The notes below the pieces were generated by a model that was given only the letters and a program-made list of their open reading frames with translations, did not search any database and was not told the DNA's origin. The translations under genes and the position numbers were made by a program. Positions 53,463 through 61,028 of a stretch of 64,000 nt of DNA are shown piece after piece (position 1 is the first letter of the stretch; each line of letters opens with the position of its first letter). Location of the stretch: the NCBI RefSeq assembly GCF_016919405.1, contig NZ_CP070353.1:2232001-2296000 (forward strand), written 5' to 3'. The DNA is from Ensifer sp. PDNC004. Its GTDB lineage: Bacteria; Pseudomonadota; Alphaproteobacteria; Rhizobiales; Rhizobiaceae.

Positions 53463-53942
53463 TTATTCGTTGTCTTTGGTATCGTTACGAGGCCTGTCGG
53501 TAGTGTCTTCTACCGCCCATATTTCTTTGGCGTCTGCGATGATCTTTTTCAGGTCTTCGTCACTTTTGAAGTTGTTCGCGACCCCGACCAGCGAACGCAC
53601 CAAAAGCACCATCCGGGTAAGTTCCGTCAGCGCCTTTGCACTGGCTGACGTCAGTTGACGTTCAAGACTTGTGGCTTCTCCGCTTTGCACTCTCGCGATC
53701 ACTTCATGCGACAAGGGAAGAGTCTTGGTCGCTGCGTCGTACGCGCTCTTGAACTTTTCGTTCAACTCGGCCCGATGCTCGTCGAACATCAGGCCAATCT
53801 GGCAAAGCCGTCTAATGGCCTCGCCTCTGGATCTGATGCGATGCTGAAATGACCAATCATCTATGGCGCTGACCTCGCTCGGGGTCATCATGATCGGAAC
53901 CCGCTGGTCTTTCAGCTCTCTGCTTTCGGTGTCGTCAGTCAT
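53463..53942 (-). CDS. Ribbon-helix-helix-type regulator A
   Basis: 159 residues from ATG 53942 (MTDDTESRELKDQ); an in-frame start at 54011 would cross the operator region. Residues ~15-50, VPIMMTPSEVSAIDDWSFQH plus RIRSRGEAIRRLCQIGL, look like a ribbon-helix-helix (Arc/MetJ-like) DNA-binding domain. The C-terminal ~100 residues are helical and may oligomerise. It is divergent from a shorter protein with a clearly related domain. The role as element repressor is inferred. Confidence 0.75.
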   Translation of the reverse strand: MTDDTESRELKDQRVPIMMTPSEVSAIDDWSFQHRIRSRGEAIRRLCQIGLMFDEHRAELNEKFKSAYDAATKTLPLSHEVIARVQSGEATSLERQLTSASAKALTELTRMVLLVRSLVGVANNFKSDEDLKKIIADAKEIWAVEDTTDRPRNDTKDNE

Positions 53943-53971
53943 GTTTTGGCCGCCCGTTTGGGAATATGGAC

Positions 53972-54038
53972 AAGTTGCACAACTTTTCAGTTGACGCAAG
54001 CACGGACTCACTCATATTAACTTGTGCAACTTGCACAA
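53972..54038. promoter_or_regulatory. Divergent control region with TTGCACAA operators
   Basis: TTGTGCAA-C-TTGCACAA at 54022-54038 is a perfect 17-bp palindrome, and AAGTTG-CA-CAACTT at 53972-53985 contains a third TTGCACAA octamer. Between them lies TTGACG (53991-53996), followed 17 nt later by ATATTA (54014-54019), a fair sigma-70 promoter for the plus-strand gene. The palindrome would cover its start point. The first site overlies the likely promoter region of the minus-strand gene. Confidence 0.75.
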
Positions 54039-54055
54039 ACATGGAGGTGAGAGAC

Positions 54056-54247
54056 GTGCGTGAAAAGCCACGCGTGCCAAAAACGGAACGCATTCCGATC
54101 ATGTTCGAGAAGGAACTGATTGAGCAGGTCGACGAATTCAGTTTCCAGCGGCGCATCCGAACCCGCGCTGCCACCCTGCGTCTCCTGGTCAAAATTGGAC
54201 TAGCAGCGGCAAGCATTGAAACAGAAAAAGGCTCCGTCTCGGCCTAG
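54056..54247 (+). CDS. Ribbon-helix-helix-type regulator B (63 aa)
   Basis: GTG 54056 is chosen because GGAGGTGAG lies 8 nt before it; the ATG at 54041 lacks a ribosome-binding site and abuts the operator. The protein is essentially one ribbon-helix-helix domain (IPIMFEKELIEQVDEFSFQR, then RIRTRAATLRLLVKIGL), closely parallel to regulator A: PIM...SFQxRIRxR...R.L..IGL. It is the size of Arc-like phage repressors. A terminator overlaps its stop, so it is expressed alone. Confidence 0.75.
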   Translation: MREKPRVPKTERIPIMFEKELIEQVDEFSFQRRIRTRAATLRLLVKIGLAAASIETEKGSVSA

Positions 54248-54268
54248 AGAACCGACGGAGCCTTTCTT
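54230..54268. terminator. Bidirectional intrinsic terminator after regulator B
   Basis: GGCTCCGTC (54230-54238) pairs with GACGGAGCC (54254-54262). TTTCTT follows on the plus strand and, read on the minus strand, TTTTTC follows. It overlaps the last codons of regulator B. Confidence 0.8.
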
Positions 54269-54288
54269 GCACCAGAAAGGAAATCTGA

Positions 54289-54534
54289 ATGCCCCAACAG
54301 ACTACACTACTGGCGAAGTCCTGCGCAAGAAGCGCAACGGATGCAGCAATCCGCGCAGACGACGCCATTGCCATTCTCCGGGTTGTGCTCCTCGCAATGC
54401 GCGGTGAAGCCGCGCCACTCTCTGAATTCAACTGGGATGGGCTCCGAGGCTCCATAGGCCTTGCGCTGGACAACGTTCTGGAAACCCGCGATTTCGCGCT
54501 AGAAATTGTGGCGGAGGCCGAGCAGCATGGGTAA
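54289..54534 (+). CDS. Small hypothetical element protein (81 aa)
   Basis: 81 residues, soluble and mostly helical (RADDAIAILRVVLLAMRGEA, GLRGSIGLALDNVLETRDFALEIVAEAEQHG). The ATG follows AGAAAGGAAATCTGA. The C-terminal half has the character of small phage regulatory or accessory proteins. It overlaps the next gene by 8 nt. No domain is recognised. Confidence 0.6.
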   Translation: MPQQTTLLAKSCARSATDAAIRADDAIAILRVVLLAMRGEAAPLSEFNWDGLRGSIGLALDNVLETRDFALEIVAEAEQHG

Positions 54535-55180
54535 CGCTCTTTCCCGCCGCGCCTTACTGGCGGCTCCACTATTGGTAACGGCATGTGCCGCTGCGCCGGC
54601 TGTTGCAGCACCCGTGTCAATCAGCGACGAACTCAAGTGGCTCATCGGCACCTATGATGACATCGCGGCACAGCGCGACACTATACGTGCTGAAATCGTG
54701 CGGATTATCGATTTGCCCGACCAGCCATGCCCGGCGGAACTCGTCTTGAGCGAGATCGCCACACGTGAGATGGACTATTCTCCGGACTGGCGGGACAAGC
54801 CGCTTTACTCCGAGGCGGGGATCCAGAAGTACTTTACCTGGGCGACCAGCATGGTTTGGCTTCCGGAGCGGTCGAGATACTTGGACCGGATGGCTGCTGA
54901 CCGAGATAAAGCGCTCTCACTCTACCGCATGCGTCGGCAGGCACGAGCCCAATGGCTTGCCGAAACCGGCATGGAAGCGCTCGAAGATCAGCACAGCGCC
55001 CTCGACGGTAAACTTCATGAAATCGAGAAGTGGTTGCGGGCTTACACCTGCCGATCTCTCGGCGACGTGATCGCCATCGCCGCATTTGCAGACCGATGGC
55101 TTCCCGACGACGAACTAGACATCGACGCCCGCAGTGACCTGTTGCGGGCCATCTCAGCTTACGCAACGGCGGCGGCTTGA
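54527..55180 (+). CDS. Exported lipoprotein-like protein of the element
   Basis: 217 residues from ATG 54527. The N-terminus has a twin Arg (SRRALLAAPLLVTACAAAPA) with a hydrophobic stretch and a lipobox-like VTAC, so a lipoprotein or Tat-type signal peptide is likely. The mature part is helical and rich in Trp and Arg (DDIAAQRDTIRAEIVRIID, MRRQARAQWLAETGMEALED). It is coupled to the upstream 81-aa gene. An exported protein in a prophage accessory position could alter the host envelope. The function is unknown. Confidence 0.65.
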   Translation: MGNALSRRALLAAPLLVTACAAAPAVAAPVSISDELKWLIGTYDDIAAQRDTIRAEIVRIIDLPDQPCPAELVLSEIATREMDYSPDWRDKPLYSEAGIQKYFTWATSMVWLPERSRYLDRMAADRDKALSLYRMRRQARAQWLAETGMEALEDQHSALDGKLHEIEKWLRAYTCRSLGDVIAIAAFADRWLPDDELDIDARSDLLRAISAYATAAA

Positions 55181-55186
55181 GCGGAC

Positions 55187-55212
55187 AAGGGTCGGCAAAT
55201 CTGCCGACCCTT
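55187..55212 (+). terminator. Hairpin upstream of the excision/integration genes
   Basis: AAGGGTCGGCA (55187-55197) pairs perfectly with TGCCGACCCTT (55202-55212) around AATC; CACCAGTTTTC follows. It separates the accessory gene from the HTH-HTH-integrase group and may end upstream transcription. Confidence 0.7.
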
Positions 55213-55236
55213 CACCAGTTTTCAACGAGGATGGAT

Positions 55237-55434
55237 ATGGCGACGGACGGAAAGCGGCCACTGGGCATCAAGGAAATCGCGCACGAACTCGGGTGCAGCA
55301 CGCGGACAATCCGCCGCTATCACGCCGAGGGCAAAATCGGCACGTACAAGATCGGGGCCAATACCAGCCCGATCAAAATGCGGCGTGCGGATCTCTCCAA
55401 GTTCATCCGGAAAAGAGGAAGTGAGGAACGCTGA
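55237..55434 (+). CDS. Small MerR/excisionase-like DNA-binding protein
   Basis: 65 residues from ATG 55237, which is better spaced from the GAGG at 55226 than the ATG at 55231. One winged helix-turn-helix: PLGIKEIAHELGCSTRTIRR, YHAEGKIGTYKIG, MRRADLSKFIRK. This is the size and pattern of excisionase or MerR-type phage proteins. It overlaps the start of the next gene by 1 nt, in an operon with the integrase. Confidence 0.8.
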   Translation: MATDGKRPLGIKEIAHELGCSTRTIRRYHAEGKIGTYKIGANTSPIKMRRADLSKFIRKRGSEER

Positions 55435-55670
55435 TGGCGACCGCCACGCTCAATCTCAAGGTATCACCTCGGCGGATGCTCTCCCTGAAGGAGGCTGCCG
55501 ATTATTGCGGTTTGACCGCAAAGCGTTTCCCAGCCGAGTGCCGGGTTTCGCCGGTCGCTATGCCATCAGGCACCCGCCTGTATGACATGCGCGACCTCGA
55601 TGGCTGGTTGGATGCGCTCAAGGATGGCGTGGCCGATAGCGACGATGAAATCCTCGGGAAGCTCGGCTGA
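55434..55670 (+). CDS. AlpA-like helix-turn-helix protein
   Basis: 78 residues: MLSLKEAADYCGLTAKRFPAEC, PSGTRLYDMRDLDGWLDALK. This is the pattern of AlpA/excisionase-type helix-turn-helix proteins that bind near attachment sites or activate integrase genes. It shares 1 nt with both neighbours (TGATG junction with the integrase). Either this or the preceding gene could be the recombination directionality factor. Confidence 0.8.
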   Translation: MATATLNLKVSPRRMLSLKEAADYCGLTAKRFPAECRVSPVAMPSGTRLYDMRDLDGWLDALKDGVADSDDEILGKLG

Positions 55671-56761
55671 TGGCAGATCGCGAGAAACGGCAGAACAAGT
55701 ACAAGGGCTGGCAGATATTTCGGGACAAAAAGCCGCCCTTTGAGTGGCGCGCATATCACCGCAAGAGCCGCGAGAAGATCGACTGCACGAAGTTCGAGCC
55801 TTACACGCTCGCCTTCGATGTCGAAGTGCATCGGATCAACGAGCTGCATAAGGTCAAGGAAGCAAAGCCGGGAACCCTCGGCATGCTCATCAAGAAGTAT
55901 CGCGCCAGCCCCAAATTTCAGAAACGCGCCAAGCGGACGCAGAGCGACTACCAGAAGGTGTTCGATTGGCTGAAGCCGATTGAGGACACACCGCTGGAGC
56001 GGTTCACACGAAGCTTTGTCGCGAAGATCCGCGACAAGGCCGAACTCCAGCACAAATTCCGGTTTGCCAACCATGTCCGCTCGGTCCTGTCGATTATCTT
56101 CAACTGGGGCCTTGAGTACGACTATGTGAAGGAGAACCCGGTCGAAGCTGTGAGCGTTGCCGAGCGCCCGCGAAGCCTGGGGGACGCAAACAGGCCGTGG
56201 ACCGATGCCGAGCGCGATACCGTGCTTGCCGCCCTGCCCGCGCATATGAGCCTGCCGATCGGCCTCATGATGTTCTACGGCCTCGATCCTCAAGATGCGT
56301 TGGCGCTGCCGAAGACGGCCGTAGTATCGGCCGGGATCGACACGCGCCGGCACAAGACAGGCCAGCCCGTTTATCTCCCGATCTTCGAGCCGGTAGCGGA
56401 TGCCTTGGCGAAGGGGCCGAAGCATGACGCGATTACGCTCTGCGCCAACAGCCGAGGCCAGCCGTGGACCTACAACGGCTTCAGCACGAACTGGGACAAG
56501 CTGAAGAAGAAGCTGGAGAAGGCCGGGACGGTTCAGCCGGGGCTGACGCTCAAGGGGCTTCGTCACACGGTAGGGACGATCCTTGCCGAGATGGGCAAGG
56601 ACAACGGCACCATCGCTCTCGTGCTCGGCCACGCGACCGAAGCCATGGCAAAGCACTACTCAAGGCGGGCCGATCGCACGCGTCAGACCACTGCCGCTGT
56701 CGCCGATTTTGAGGCCGAACTGAACAAACGAAAAACGAAGGTTGTCAAACCAGCTTCGTAA
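55670..56761 (+). CDS. int: Tyrosine-type site-specific integrase
   Basis: 363 residues: an N-terminal DNA-binding arm (KYKGWQIFRDKKPPFEWRAYHRK), a core-binding domain around 85-165 and a C-terminal catalytic domain. Visible active-site parts are LKGLRHTVGTILAEMG (R present, with Lys where His is usual), LGHATEAM (His) and HYSRRAD (nucleophilic Tyr). At the first catalytic-Arg position the sequence reads FYGLDPQDALALP, with Asp where G-L/T-R is expected. It ends 70 nt from tRNA-Phe, its target. The identification is firm; the active-site differences are noted separately. Confidence 0.93.
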   Translation: MADREKRQNKYKGWQIFRDKKPPFEWRAYHRKSREKIDCTKFEPYTLAFDVEVHRINELHKVKEAKPGTLGMLIKKYRASPKFQKRAKRTQSDYQKVFDWLKPIEDTPLERFTRSFVAKIRDKAELQHKFRFANHVRSVLSIIFNWGLEYDYVKENPVEAVSVAERPRSLGDANRPWTDAERDTVLAALPAHMSLPIGLMMFYGLDPQDALALPKTAVVSAGIDTRRHKTGQPVYLPIFEPVADALAKGPKHDAITLCANSRGQPWTYNGFSTNWDKLKKKLEKAGTVQPGLTLKGLRHTVGTILAEMGKDNGTIALVLGHATEAMAKHYSRRADRTRQTTAAVADFEAELNKRKTKVVKPAS

Positions 56762-56830
56762 CTCTGTCAAACCGGATTACATGAGAAGGAATGCAGATAT
56801 GGGAAAATCTAGGCGCAACAAGGGCTTAGA

Positions 56831-56879
56831 ATGGTGCCCGGAGGCGGATTTGAACCACCGACACGCGGATTTTCAATCC
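56831..56879. repeat. Right att repeat (3' part of the intact tRNA-Phe)
   Basis: 49 bp identical to 38800-38848. Here the repeat continues into the 5' part of tRNA-Phe (to 56907), so the integrated element restores the complete tRNA. Confidence 0.95.
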
Positions 56880-56907
56880 GCTGCTCTACCAACTGAGCTA
56901 TCCGGGC
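56832..56907 (-). tRNA. tRNA-Phe (GAA)
   Basis: 76 nt including encoded CCA. The acceptor stem GCCCGGA/TCCGGGC is perfect. The D arm contains AGCTCAGTTGGTAGAGC, the anticodon loop is TTGAAAA with anticodon GAA, and the T arm is GGTTCAAATCC. It is the integration target of the element on its left. Confidence 0.97.
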
Positions 56908-57211
56908 ATCCTGCCGTTTTGGGCATCGGCTCCTTTCGGAACCATCGGGGCGCTTGTGTGTGCCCCGGGAACGAGCGGGGTTATAGCATCTTGTTCGGCG
57001 GTGTCCAGCGCCAAATGAAAGTTTTTTGACCGAAATCCTGTGGACAATCGAATGACCGAAAAAGCCAGGAGTTTCAGAGAGATCGCATCCTCTGCCTCGT
57101 CCATTTTTCGTGGAAAGCGATCGTTGGAAGCCGAAAAAGATGATCGCACGCACGCGGTGGCGCGAGGATCTTCAAGGCGTCGTCCGTGGCAAGAGGATGT
57201 GGCGAAGGAAA
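56908..57211. other. Intergenic region between tRNA-Phe and yacG
   Basis: About 300 nt without a supported gene. It carries the presumed promoter of tRNA-Phe close to 56910-56960 on the minus strand. Open frames through it have no family resemblance. Confidence 0.4.
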
Positions 57212-57231
57212 GCCGGACCGGCGGGTCCGGC
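57212..57231 (-). terminator. Intrinsic terminator after yacG
   Basis: GCCGGACC (57212-57219) pairs with GGTCCGGC (57224-57231) around GGCG; on the minus strand TTTCCTT follows. It lies 13 nt after the yacG stop. Confidence 0.75.
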
Positions 57232-57244
57232 CGTAGCGGCACGC

Positions 57245-57457
57245 TTAGCGGTCGTCGCCGTCGTCGGCCTTCGCCTCGTCGTCAGCGACCGGAATAGCGT
57301 AGGAGCCGGAGAGCCAACGGTTGAGGTCGACATTGCGGCAGCGATCGGAGCAGAAGGGGTAGTGTTCGCGGTGCGACGGCCGGCCACATTCCGGGCACGG
57401 GCGCGGTGCGCGCAGGGGCGCGACGTTCGAAGCGCTTTTCTTCGTTTCGTCGGTCAC
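57245..57457 (-). CDS. yacG: DNA gyrase inhibitor YacG
   Basis: 70 residues from a GTG at 57457, 4 nt after the maf stop. The zinc-binding core is CPECGRPSHREHYPFCSDRC (C-x2-C and C-x3-C), followed by VDLNRWLSGSYAIP, which is the YacG signature. The protein binds the gyrase B subunit and inhibits supercoiling. The acidic tail (DDEAKADDGDDR) is usual. The maf-yacG order is common in rhizobia. Confidence 0.93.
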   Translation of the reverse strand: MTDETKKSASNVAPLRAPRPCPECGRPSHREHYPFCSDRCRNVDLNRWLSGSYAIPVADDEAKADDGDDR

Positions 57458-57461
57458 TCGT

Positions 57462-58082
57462 TCAGCCTTCCAGCCAACGATTGTGCACGTCATAGCCTTC
57501 GCCGACAAGCAGGCTGACGGTTTCGTAGAGCGGCAGGCCGACGACGTTGCTGTAGGAGCCGACGAGCTTGACGACGAAGCTGCCGGCGATGCCCTGGATG
57601 CCGTAGCCGCCCGCCTTGCCACGCCATTGGCCCGACGCGAGGTAGCTCTCGATATCGAAGCCGGACAGGCGCTTGAAGCGCACCTTGGTGTCGACGACCT
57701 TCTGGCGCACGGTCTTGTCCGGAGTGATCAGGCAGACGCCGGTATAGACGCGATGGCTGCGGCCGGAAAGAAGATGCAGCGCGCTCGAGGCCTCGCTGAC
57801 AAGTTCCGGCTTCGGCAGGATACGGCGGCCAACACAGACGACCGTATCGGCCGCCAGGATGTAGCTTCCGTCCCAGCCGGCCTCGCCTTTGACCGCAGCA
57901 AGCGCCGCCCGCGCCTTTTCGGCCGACAGGCGCCGTGCGAGCGAACGTGGATGTTCGGCACGCTTCGGCGTCTCATCAAGATCCATCGGCATCAGGCGCG
58001 CGGGCTCGATGCCGGCTTGCGCCAGAAGCTCGACGCGACGCGGCGAACCGGACGCAAGTATCAGTTTCTTGGCCACTGTCAT
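57462..58082 (-). CDS. maf: Maf-family nucleotide pyrophosphatase
   Basis: 206 residues. [15 protein letters not shown] (the S-x-S-x-R-R phosphate-binding loop), [17 protein letters not shown] and the later [13 protein letters not shown] are Maf-family motifs. Members hydrolyse non-canonical nucleoside triphosphates and are associated with septation. It lies upstream of yacG in the same direction. Confidence 0.94.
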   Translation of the reverse strand: MTVAKKLILASGSPRRVELLAQAGIEPARLMPMDLDETPKRAEHPRSLARRLSAEKARAALAAVKGEAGWDGSYILAADTVVCVGRRILPKPELVSEASSALHLLSGRSHRVYTGVCLITPDKTVRQKVVDTKVRFKRLSGFDIESYLASGQWRGKAGGYGIQGIAGSFVVKLVGSYSNVVGLPLYETVSLLVGEGYDVHNRWLEG

Positions 58083-58160
58083 CGGAACGAGCCGTCACTC
58101 CAAAGCAATTCCAGCAAAATGCGATAGGCGGTTTACGGAATTGCAATCCAACCAAAGGTT

Positions 58161-58200
58161 AGAGCGTTTTCGCGATTCGAAGAAGAAGCGGAAATGCTCC
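58161..58200. repeat. Imperfect palindromic intergenic repeat
   Basis: AGAGCGTTTTCGC and GCGGAAATGCTCC form a large imperfect inverted repeat around GATTCGAAGAAGAA, between infA and maf. Similar GAGCGTTTTCGC...GCGGAAATGCTC palindromes occur in many Rhizobiales intergenic regions. Here it may contribute to ending infA transcription. Confidence 0.5.
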
Positions 58201-58225
58201 AGGAATTGCTAAGAGCCGGAGCGGC

Positions 58226-58444
58226 TTACTTGAAGCGGTAGGTGATACGGCCCTTGGTAAGGTCGTACGGGGTCATTTCAACGAGAACCTTGTCGCCGGC
58301 AAGCACGCGGATGCGGTTCTTGCGCATACGGCCAGCCGTGTGAGCGATAATCTCATGCTCGTTTTCGAGCTTCACGCGGAAGGTCGCATTCGGAAGCAAT
58401 TCGGTGACCACGCCCGGAAATTCAAGGACTTCTTCTTTCGCCAT
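58226..58444 (-). CDS. infA: Translation initiation factor IF-1
   Basis: 72 residues of the OB-fold protein IF-1: [64 protein letters not shown]. Length and sequence are nearly invariant across bacteria. It stands as its own unit upstream of maf. Confidence 0.98.
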   Translation of the reverse strand: MAKEEVLEFPGVVTELLPNATFRVKLENEHEIIAHTAGRMRKNRIRVLAGDKVLVEMTPYDLTKGRITYRFK

Positions 58445-58713
58445 GTAGGACTGTTCTTTCTATCTTTGTTTAGGGAACCGTCAGGTATCCCGAAAAATTC
58501 GCCGGAAACTACACAATCGACGAGGATTTGTGAACCATCTAAGACCGGCTTTTGCGCTTTTGTGACGGGCTACTGTGCCGCGCGTCGGATCAGAAGTGCG
58601 AAGCCGCTATAGCACTTCGTACCGCTCCATGTCTCTAGTCTTAAATCGATCGGGATTTAAGCGGGCATGGAAACGTCTTGGGCTGGAACCGCCCGCGGAT
58701 TTTCGGCAAAGCC

Positions 58714-59181
58714 TCAGATGTCTTCCGACTTCTTCGAGCCGACCAACCGATGATTGATAAGCGTCGACAGGTGATCGCGCACGGCGCGATAGGCATCGAC
58801 GATCTGCTCGCGCGTGCCGGCGGCCACCGTCGGATCCGGCGTCGGCCAGTAGACAACGTCGACGGCCATGGAACGCGTCAATTCGAGCGCCTTGTGATGG
58901 GCTTCCGGCGCCAGCGTGACGATGAGGTCGAAGTAGTCGTCCTCCAATTCGTCCAGCGTATGTGGCTGATGGCGACCGAGGCCCAGGCCCACTTCGGCCA
59001 TGACCACGTCGACAAAGGGATCGCGCTCCCCATGCCGCACACCCGCTGAGGCAACATAGGTTCCGGCCGGCAGCGCCGCCTTGGCAAGCGCCTCGGCCAT
59101 CGGCGAGCGGATGGCGTTCATGCCGCACATGAAGAGGACCGAGCGGGGCATTTTCAAGCGCTGAGCCTCGGTTCCCGCCAT
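58714..59181 (-). CDS. Low-molecular-weight phosphotyrosine phosphatase-like protein
   Basis: 155 residues from MAGTEAQRLK; a GTG at 59199 overlapping the UPF0262 stop, or the ATG giving MPRSVLFM, are alternatives. The P-loop is VLFMCGMNAIRSPMAEAL, which keeps C-x5-R-S, and the general acid region is YWPTPDPT. This identifies the LMW phosphatase/arsenate reductase fold. The substrate is not evident. It is part of the hisD-UPF0262-phosphatase group, where genes overlap or nearly touch. Confidence 0.88.
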   Translation of the reverse strand: MAGTEAQRLKMPRSVLFMCGMNAIRSPMAEALAKAALPAGTYVASAGVRHGERDPFVDVVMAEVGLGLGRHQPHTLDELEDDYFDLIVTLAPEAHHKALELTRSMAVDVVYWPTPDPTVAAGTREQIVDAYRAVRDHLSTLINHRLVGSKKSEDI

Positions 59182-59195
59182 GCCGGTCGCCGCCC

Positions 59196-59672
59196 TCACC
59201 CGCGCCAGTAGAGCACGCAGACGAGCGTGAACAGGCGGCGGGCGGTGTCGAAATCCAGCCGGATCTTGCCGGAGAGGCGATCCATCAGCGTCTGCGAACC
59301 TTCATTATGGATGCCACGGCGCCCCATGTCGATCGCCTCGATCTGGCTCGGCGTCGCCGAGCGGATCGCTTCGTAGTAGCTCTCGCAGATCATGAAGTAG
59401 TCCTTCACGATCCGGCGGAACGGGGTCAACGACAGGATATGGGTGGCGACATCGTCGCCGTTCTCGGTCGAGATCGCGAAAACCAGCTTCGCATCGACGA
59501 GCGAGAGATTGAGCTTGTAGGGGCCGCCAGGATGGCCGGCGGGCTCGAACAGGTTTTCTTCGAGCAAGTCGAAGATCGCAACCGCGCGCTCATGCTCCAC
59601 ATCAGGGGTCGAGCGGCCGATGGTCTCGTCCAGAACGACATCGCAGAGACGCTGGTTGCGGTCCGCCTTCAT
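59196..59672 (-). CDS. UPF0262 family protein
   Basis: 158 residues matching the UPF0262 family of Rhizobiales: [49 protein letters not shown] and [21 protein letters not shown]. Cytoplasmic, function unknown. It overlaps hisD by 4 nt (ATGA), so it is co-translated with it. Confidence 0.9.
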   Translation of the reverse strand: MKADRNQRLCDVVLDETIGRSTPDVEHERAVAIFDLLEENLFEPAGHPGGPYKLNLSLVDAKLVFAISTENGDDVATHILSLTPFRRIVKDYFMICESYYEAIRSATPSQIEAIDMGRRGIHNEGSQTLMDRLSGKIRLDFDTARRLFTLVCVLYWRG

Positions 59673-60973
59673 CCAGCATCACCGAGATTGAGGCGAATAG
59701 CGACGGAGCGCGCATGGGCCTCAAGGCCCTCGGATTTTGCCAGCACGATCGCCGCCGGCCCGAGGATCCGCAACTGTTCGGCGTCAAGCCGCAGGATCGA
59801 CGTCCGCTTCATATAATCGAGCACGCCGAGGCCGGAGGAGAAGCGCGCCGAGCGGGCGGTCGGCAGCACGTGGTTGGAGCCGCCGACATAGTCGCCGATG
59901 ACCTCGGGCGTATGGCGGCCAACGAAAATCGCGCCGGCATTGCGGATCTTGGCGACCATCGGTTCGGGGTCGGTAAGCGCCAGCTCGAGATGCTCGGCGG
60001 CAATACGGTTCGCGAGCGGCACGGCCTCTGCAAGATCGGGCACGAGGATGACGGCGCCAAAATCGCGCCAGCTTGCCGACGCCGTTTCGGCGCGCGGCAG
60101 CGTCTTCAATTGCCGCTCGACCGCGTTCTCGACCGCCTGGCCGAATTCCGCATCGTCGGTGATCAGGATCGACTGGGCGCCGACATCGTGCTCGGCCTGG
60201 GCGAGCAAATCAGCGGCGATCCAGTCCGGATCGTTGTGCTTGTCGGCAATAACAAGCACTTCGGAGGGTCCGGCGATCATGTCGATACCGACCGTGCCGA
60301 AAACCTGGCGCTTGGCCGCAGCCACATAGGCATTGCCTGGGCCGACGATCTTGGCGACCGGCGCAATCGTCTCGGTGCCATAGGCAAGGGCGGCCACAGC
60401 CTGCGCGCCGCCGATGCGATAGATTTCCTCGACGCCGGCAAGCCGTGCCGCAGCCAATACTGCCGGATTGATCACACCGCCCATTGCCGGCACCACCATG
60501 ACGATGCGGGGAACGCCCGCCACTTTCGCTGGCAGCGCGTTCATCAGCACCGAGCTTGGATAGCTCGCGGTCCCGCCGGGCACATAGAGGCCAACGGCAT
60601 CGACCGCCGTCCAGCGCGAACCGAGGCCGACGCCCATGGAGTCCTCGTAAATATCGTCCTTCGGGCGCTGGCGGGCATGGTGCGCCTCGATACGGGTGGC
60701 GGCGACCTTAAGCGCGCCGAGAACCTCCGGCTCGACTTCCTGGATCGCCGCATCGATCTCGGCGGCGCTGACGGCCATCGGCGTCACCAAGAAATCGACG
60801 CCATCAAAACGCTTGGAGTATTCGGCAAGCGCCGCATCGCCGCGCAGCCGCACGTCGTCGATGATCGCCTTGACCACCGCATTGACGTCCTCGGACACCT
60901 CACGCTTGGTCGTCAGGAATGACGCGAACTTTTGTTCGAAGTCACCGTCGAGAAAATTGAGCCTGATTGCCAA
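59669..60973 (-). CDS. hisD: Histidinol dehydrogenase
   Basis: 434 residues. HisD motifs: [88 protein letters not shown] and [19 protein letters not shown]. It oxidises histidinol to histidine in two NAD-dependent steps, the last of histidine biosynthesis. A complete enzyme of normal length. Confidence 0.97.
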   Translation of the reverse strand: MAIRLNFLDGDFEQKFASFLTTKREVSEDVNAVVKAIIDDVRLRGDAALAEYSKRFDGVDFLVTPMAVSAAEIDAAIQEVEPEVLGALKVAATRIEAHHARQRPKDDIYEDSMGVGLGSRWTAVDAVGLYVPGGTASYPSSVLMNALPAKVAGVPRIVMVVPAMGGVINPAVLAAARLAGVEEIYRIGGAQAVAALAYGTETIAPVAKIVGPGNAYVAAAKRQVFGTVGIDMIAGPSEVLVIADKHNDPDWIAADLLAQAEHDVGAQSILITDDAEFGQAVENAVERQLKTLPRAETASASWRDFGAVILVPDLAEAVPLANRIAAEHLELALTDPEPMVAKIRNAGAIFVGRHTPEVIGDYVGGSNHVLPTARSARFSSGLGVLDYMKRTSILRLDAEQLRILGPAAIVLAKSEGLEAHARSVAIRLNLGDAG

Positions 60974-61028
60974 AGGGGACGTCCTCGTATGCCAGTGTCA
61001 CATGCCGGTGTGGGCGGGTCGATCAGCG

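Larger units (their letters stand above)
38800..56879. mobile_element. Compact prophage-like element integrated in tRNA-Phe (about 18 kb)
   Basis: Bounded by a perfect 49-bp direct repeat (38800-38848 and 56831-56879) that is the 3' part of tRNA-Phe, with an integrase gene ending 70 nt from the intact tRNA. Contents in order: small conserved gene, winged-helix protein with repeat arrays, portal, prohead protease, capsid, HNH nuclease, tail tube, connectors, terminases, tape measure, tail proteins, two unusual accessory genes, divergent ribbon-helix-helix regulators, small genes, two helix-turn-helix proteins, integrase. No lysis, polymerase or tail-fibre gene is recognised. It is either a defective or minimal siphovirus-like prophage or a capsid-encoding satellite. 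Confidence 0.92.

Noticed and set aside
38800..56879. Gene transfer agent
   Set aside because: It has an integrase, att repeats, its own regulators and a candidate origin, and the structural gene order does not match the RcGTA cluster.
57110..57517. Plus-strand frame of 135 codons over yacG
   Set aside because: It is antisense to yacG, whose zinc motif and coupling to maf are clear.
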